This document shows positions 63,029 to 64,000 of a DNA stretch of 64,000 nucleotides, piece by piece (positions within the stretch are counted from its first letter, which is position 1; each line of letters opens with the position of its first letter). Under the pieces are notes generated by a model, which made no database searches, was not told the origin of the DNA, and saw only the letters and a program-made list of their open reading frames with translations. The DNA is from Marinobacter nauticus. GTDB lineage: Bacteria; Pseudomonadota; Gammaproteobacteria; Pseudomonadales; Oleiphilaceae. The position numbers were made by a program, and so were the translations under genes. The stretch lies in assembly GCF_003634635.1 (NCBI RefSeq), contig NZ_RBJB01000003.1, forward strand, positions 434,001 through 498,000, written 5' to 3'.

Positions 63029-63766
63029 TTACATGGGCAACCAGTTTTCCAGCATGTCCACCAGCCAGGGCACGAGCAGCGCCGTGGCGAATGCCGAAAG
63101 CGCCATGGCCAGGCCTGAAAACGCGCCCATCTGGGAACTGACCTGGAATGCCCGGGCGGTACCAATACCATGGGCCGCCACGCCCATGGCAATCCCTTTT
63201 GCGGTGTCATCTTTCACGCGCAACCACTCAAACAGTTTGGTGCCCAGCACCGCACCGGTAATTCCGGTCAACACCACCAGCACCGCCGTGAGCGACGGCA
63301 AACCACCAATCTTCTCGGAAATACCCATGGCCACCGGTGCCGTTGCCGATTTAGGCGCCAGCGACATCTGGATTTCCAGGGAGCCCCCCAACAACCTTGC
63401 CAGGCCCACCGAACTGCCAGCAGCAATAACCACCCCACTGATCAACGATATCGCGACCGGCAACCAGAGTTGACGGAGCCGGCGAAACTGCTGATACAGA
63501 GGAACCGCCAGTGCCACCGTTGCCGGACCCAGCAGAAAATGCACGAACTGACCGCCCTCAAAGTAATCGCTGTATGAGGTGCCCGTTGCCAACAACAGGA
63601 GAATCAGCATCGCCACCGAAGTAACGACTGGATTGGCCAGCGGGTTAGAATGCGTTTTCAGATAGAGCCGGTAGGCCAGCCCGTAGGCCACCAGAGTAAT
63701 GGTCAGCCCTAGCAGTGGCGACGCCGACAGGTAAACCCAGATGTCGCGCAAACCCGGCTCATTCAT
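63029..63766 (-). CDS. lrgB: LrgB/CidB family membrane protein
   Basis: 245 residues from the ATG at 63766 (AAGGTGG upstream). About seven membrane helices with LLGPATVALAVPLYQQ, LAPKSATAPVAMGISEKIGG and AHGIGTARAF, diagnostic of LrgB. With LrgA it forms a holin/antiholin-like or metabolite (pyruvate/glycolate) transport system. Its start overlaps the lrgA stop by 8 nt. Confidence 0.92.
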   Translation of the reverse strand: MNEPGLRDIWVYLSASPLLGLTITLVAYGLAYRLYLKTHSNPLANPVVTSVAMLILLLLATGTSYSDYFEGGQFVHFLLGPATVALAVPLYQQFRRLRQLWLPVAISLISGVVIAAGSSVGLARLLGGSLEIQMSLAPKSATAPVAMGISEKIGGLPSLTAVLVVLTGITGAVLGTKLFEWLRVKDDTAKGIAMGVAAHGIGTARAFQVSSQMGAFSGLAMALSAFATALLVPWLVDMLENWLPM

Positions 63767-64000
63767 GCTGCCCACCTTGTTCTGAAACGGAACGGACAAA
63801 CCAGCGCGTCGTCAGTTGCATAATCAACGCCGTGGCAACCATGGTGATCACCGTGCTCAGAAACAGAGCCAGGGTGATCGGCAACCACTCATCCGCTATA
63901 CGCCCGAAATGCGTCATCATCCCCACGCCCGCAGGCACGAAGAGCAGTGACAGATGGCTCAGTAACGCGCTGGAGGCCTCGCTCAGGGAATCCGGGGCAC
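63759..64000 (-). CDS. lrgA: LrgA/CidA family membrane protein (partial, N-terminus beyond window)
   Basis: The last 79 codons are visible: SLSEASSALLSHLSLLFVPAGVG and two hydrophobic helices ITLALFLSTVITMVATALIM, shown by their cores LLFVPAGVGMM and ITMVATALIMQ, which are LrgA/CidA hallmarks. Overlaps lrgB, as in the standard lrgAB operon. Confidence 0.9.
   Translation of the reverse strand, partial: APDSLSEASSALLSHLSLLFVPAGVGMMTHFGRIADEWLPITLALFLSTVITMVATALIMQLTTRWFVRSVSEQGGQHE

Noticed and set aside
1..64000. Prophage, IS element, integron or tRNA genes
   Set aside because: No transposase, integrase or phage structural gene, no att-like duplications and no tRNA-like cloverleaf were recognised.

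Overview
This 64 kb window looks like a chromosomal segment of a marine gammaproteobacterium, most likely Marinobacter or a close relative. That is inferred from protein character, roughly 55-60% GC, dense short operons and the gene set (urtAB, tkt-epd-pgk-fba, sahR-metK-ahcY-metF, cbpAM, prkA-yeaH-spoVR). No rRNA, tRNA, CRISPR array, IS element or prophage was seen. Almost every base is in a gene; the informative non-coding stretches are 2480-3183, 18626-18704, 20136-20305, 23956-24210, 33130-33334 and 37623-37852.

Layout. 1-2760: start of a urea ABC transporter operon (urtA, urtB, minus strand) with a sigma-54 promoter and two NtrC-like boxes. 2795-3060: a non-coding block that reads as a CsrB/RsmZ-type RNA with a GacA/UvrY-like box. 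3184-11479: ComEA-like HhH protein, DMT transporter, glyoxalase I, GntR regulator, secreted DUF6160-type protein, a flippase-like membrane protein coupled to a phosphoesterase/glycosyltransferase fusion, and a DUF523-DUF1722 protein. 11546-17342: DUF481 barrel, trhO, DsbA-like protein, nitronate monooxygenase, acpH and a DUF5666 lipoprotein. 17382-20252: a DUF6502 HTH protein, an HTH-less paralogue and a second DUF5666 lipoprotein, tied together by a repeated palindrome TGGGA-N6-TCCCA. 20306-27367: chemoreceptor, DUF6435, cbpAM, SGNH hydrolase plus lipase-chaperone-like protein, MFS exporter. 27473-31510: a tightly overlapping operon DUF3348 / MotA-like DUF802 / MotB-like OmpA / DUF2894, an uncharacterised ion-motor-like system. 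31569-37622: hemerythrin protein, then tkt-epd-pgk-fba with a 110-bp inverted-repeat element. 37853-42538: the SAM cycle module sahR-metK-ahcY-metF with two identical-type operators. 42743-53452: polar amino acid ABC transporter, DUF2505, bioA, rsmE, DUF445, HDOD, BrkB-like, 2-hydroxyacid dehydrogenase, tpm. 53723-58517: prkA-yeaH-spoVR. 58484-64000: PepSY/two-component operon with a divergent secreted protein, TrpB-like enzyme, lrgB and partial lrgA.

The most promising new biology is (1) the DUF6502/DUF5666 regulatory circuit, where operators, leaderless promoter, regulator, truncated paralogue and lipoprotein targets can all be read from the sequence; (2) the four-gene DUF3348-DUF802-OmpA-DUF2894 motor-like operon, which resembles the ZorAB half of Zorya without its effectors; and (3) the unannotated CsrB-like RNA. 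All family names come from sequence recognition, without database searches.
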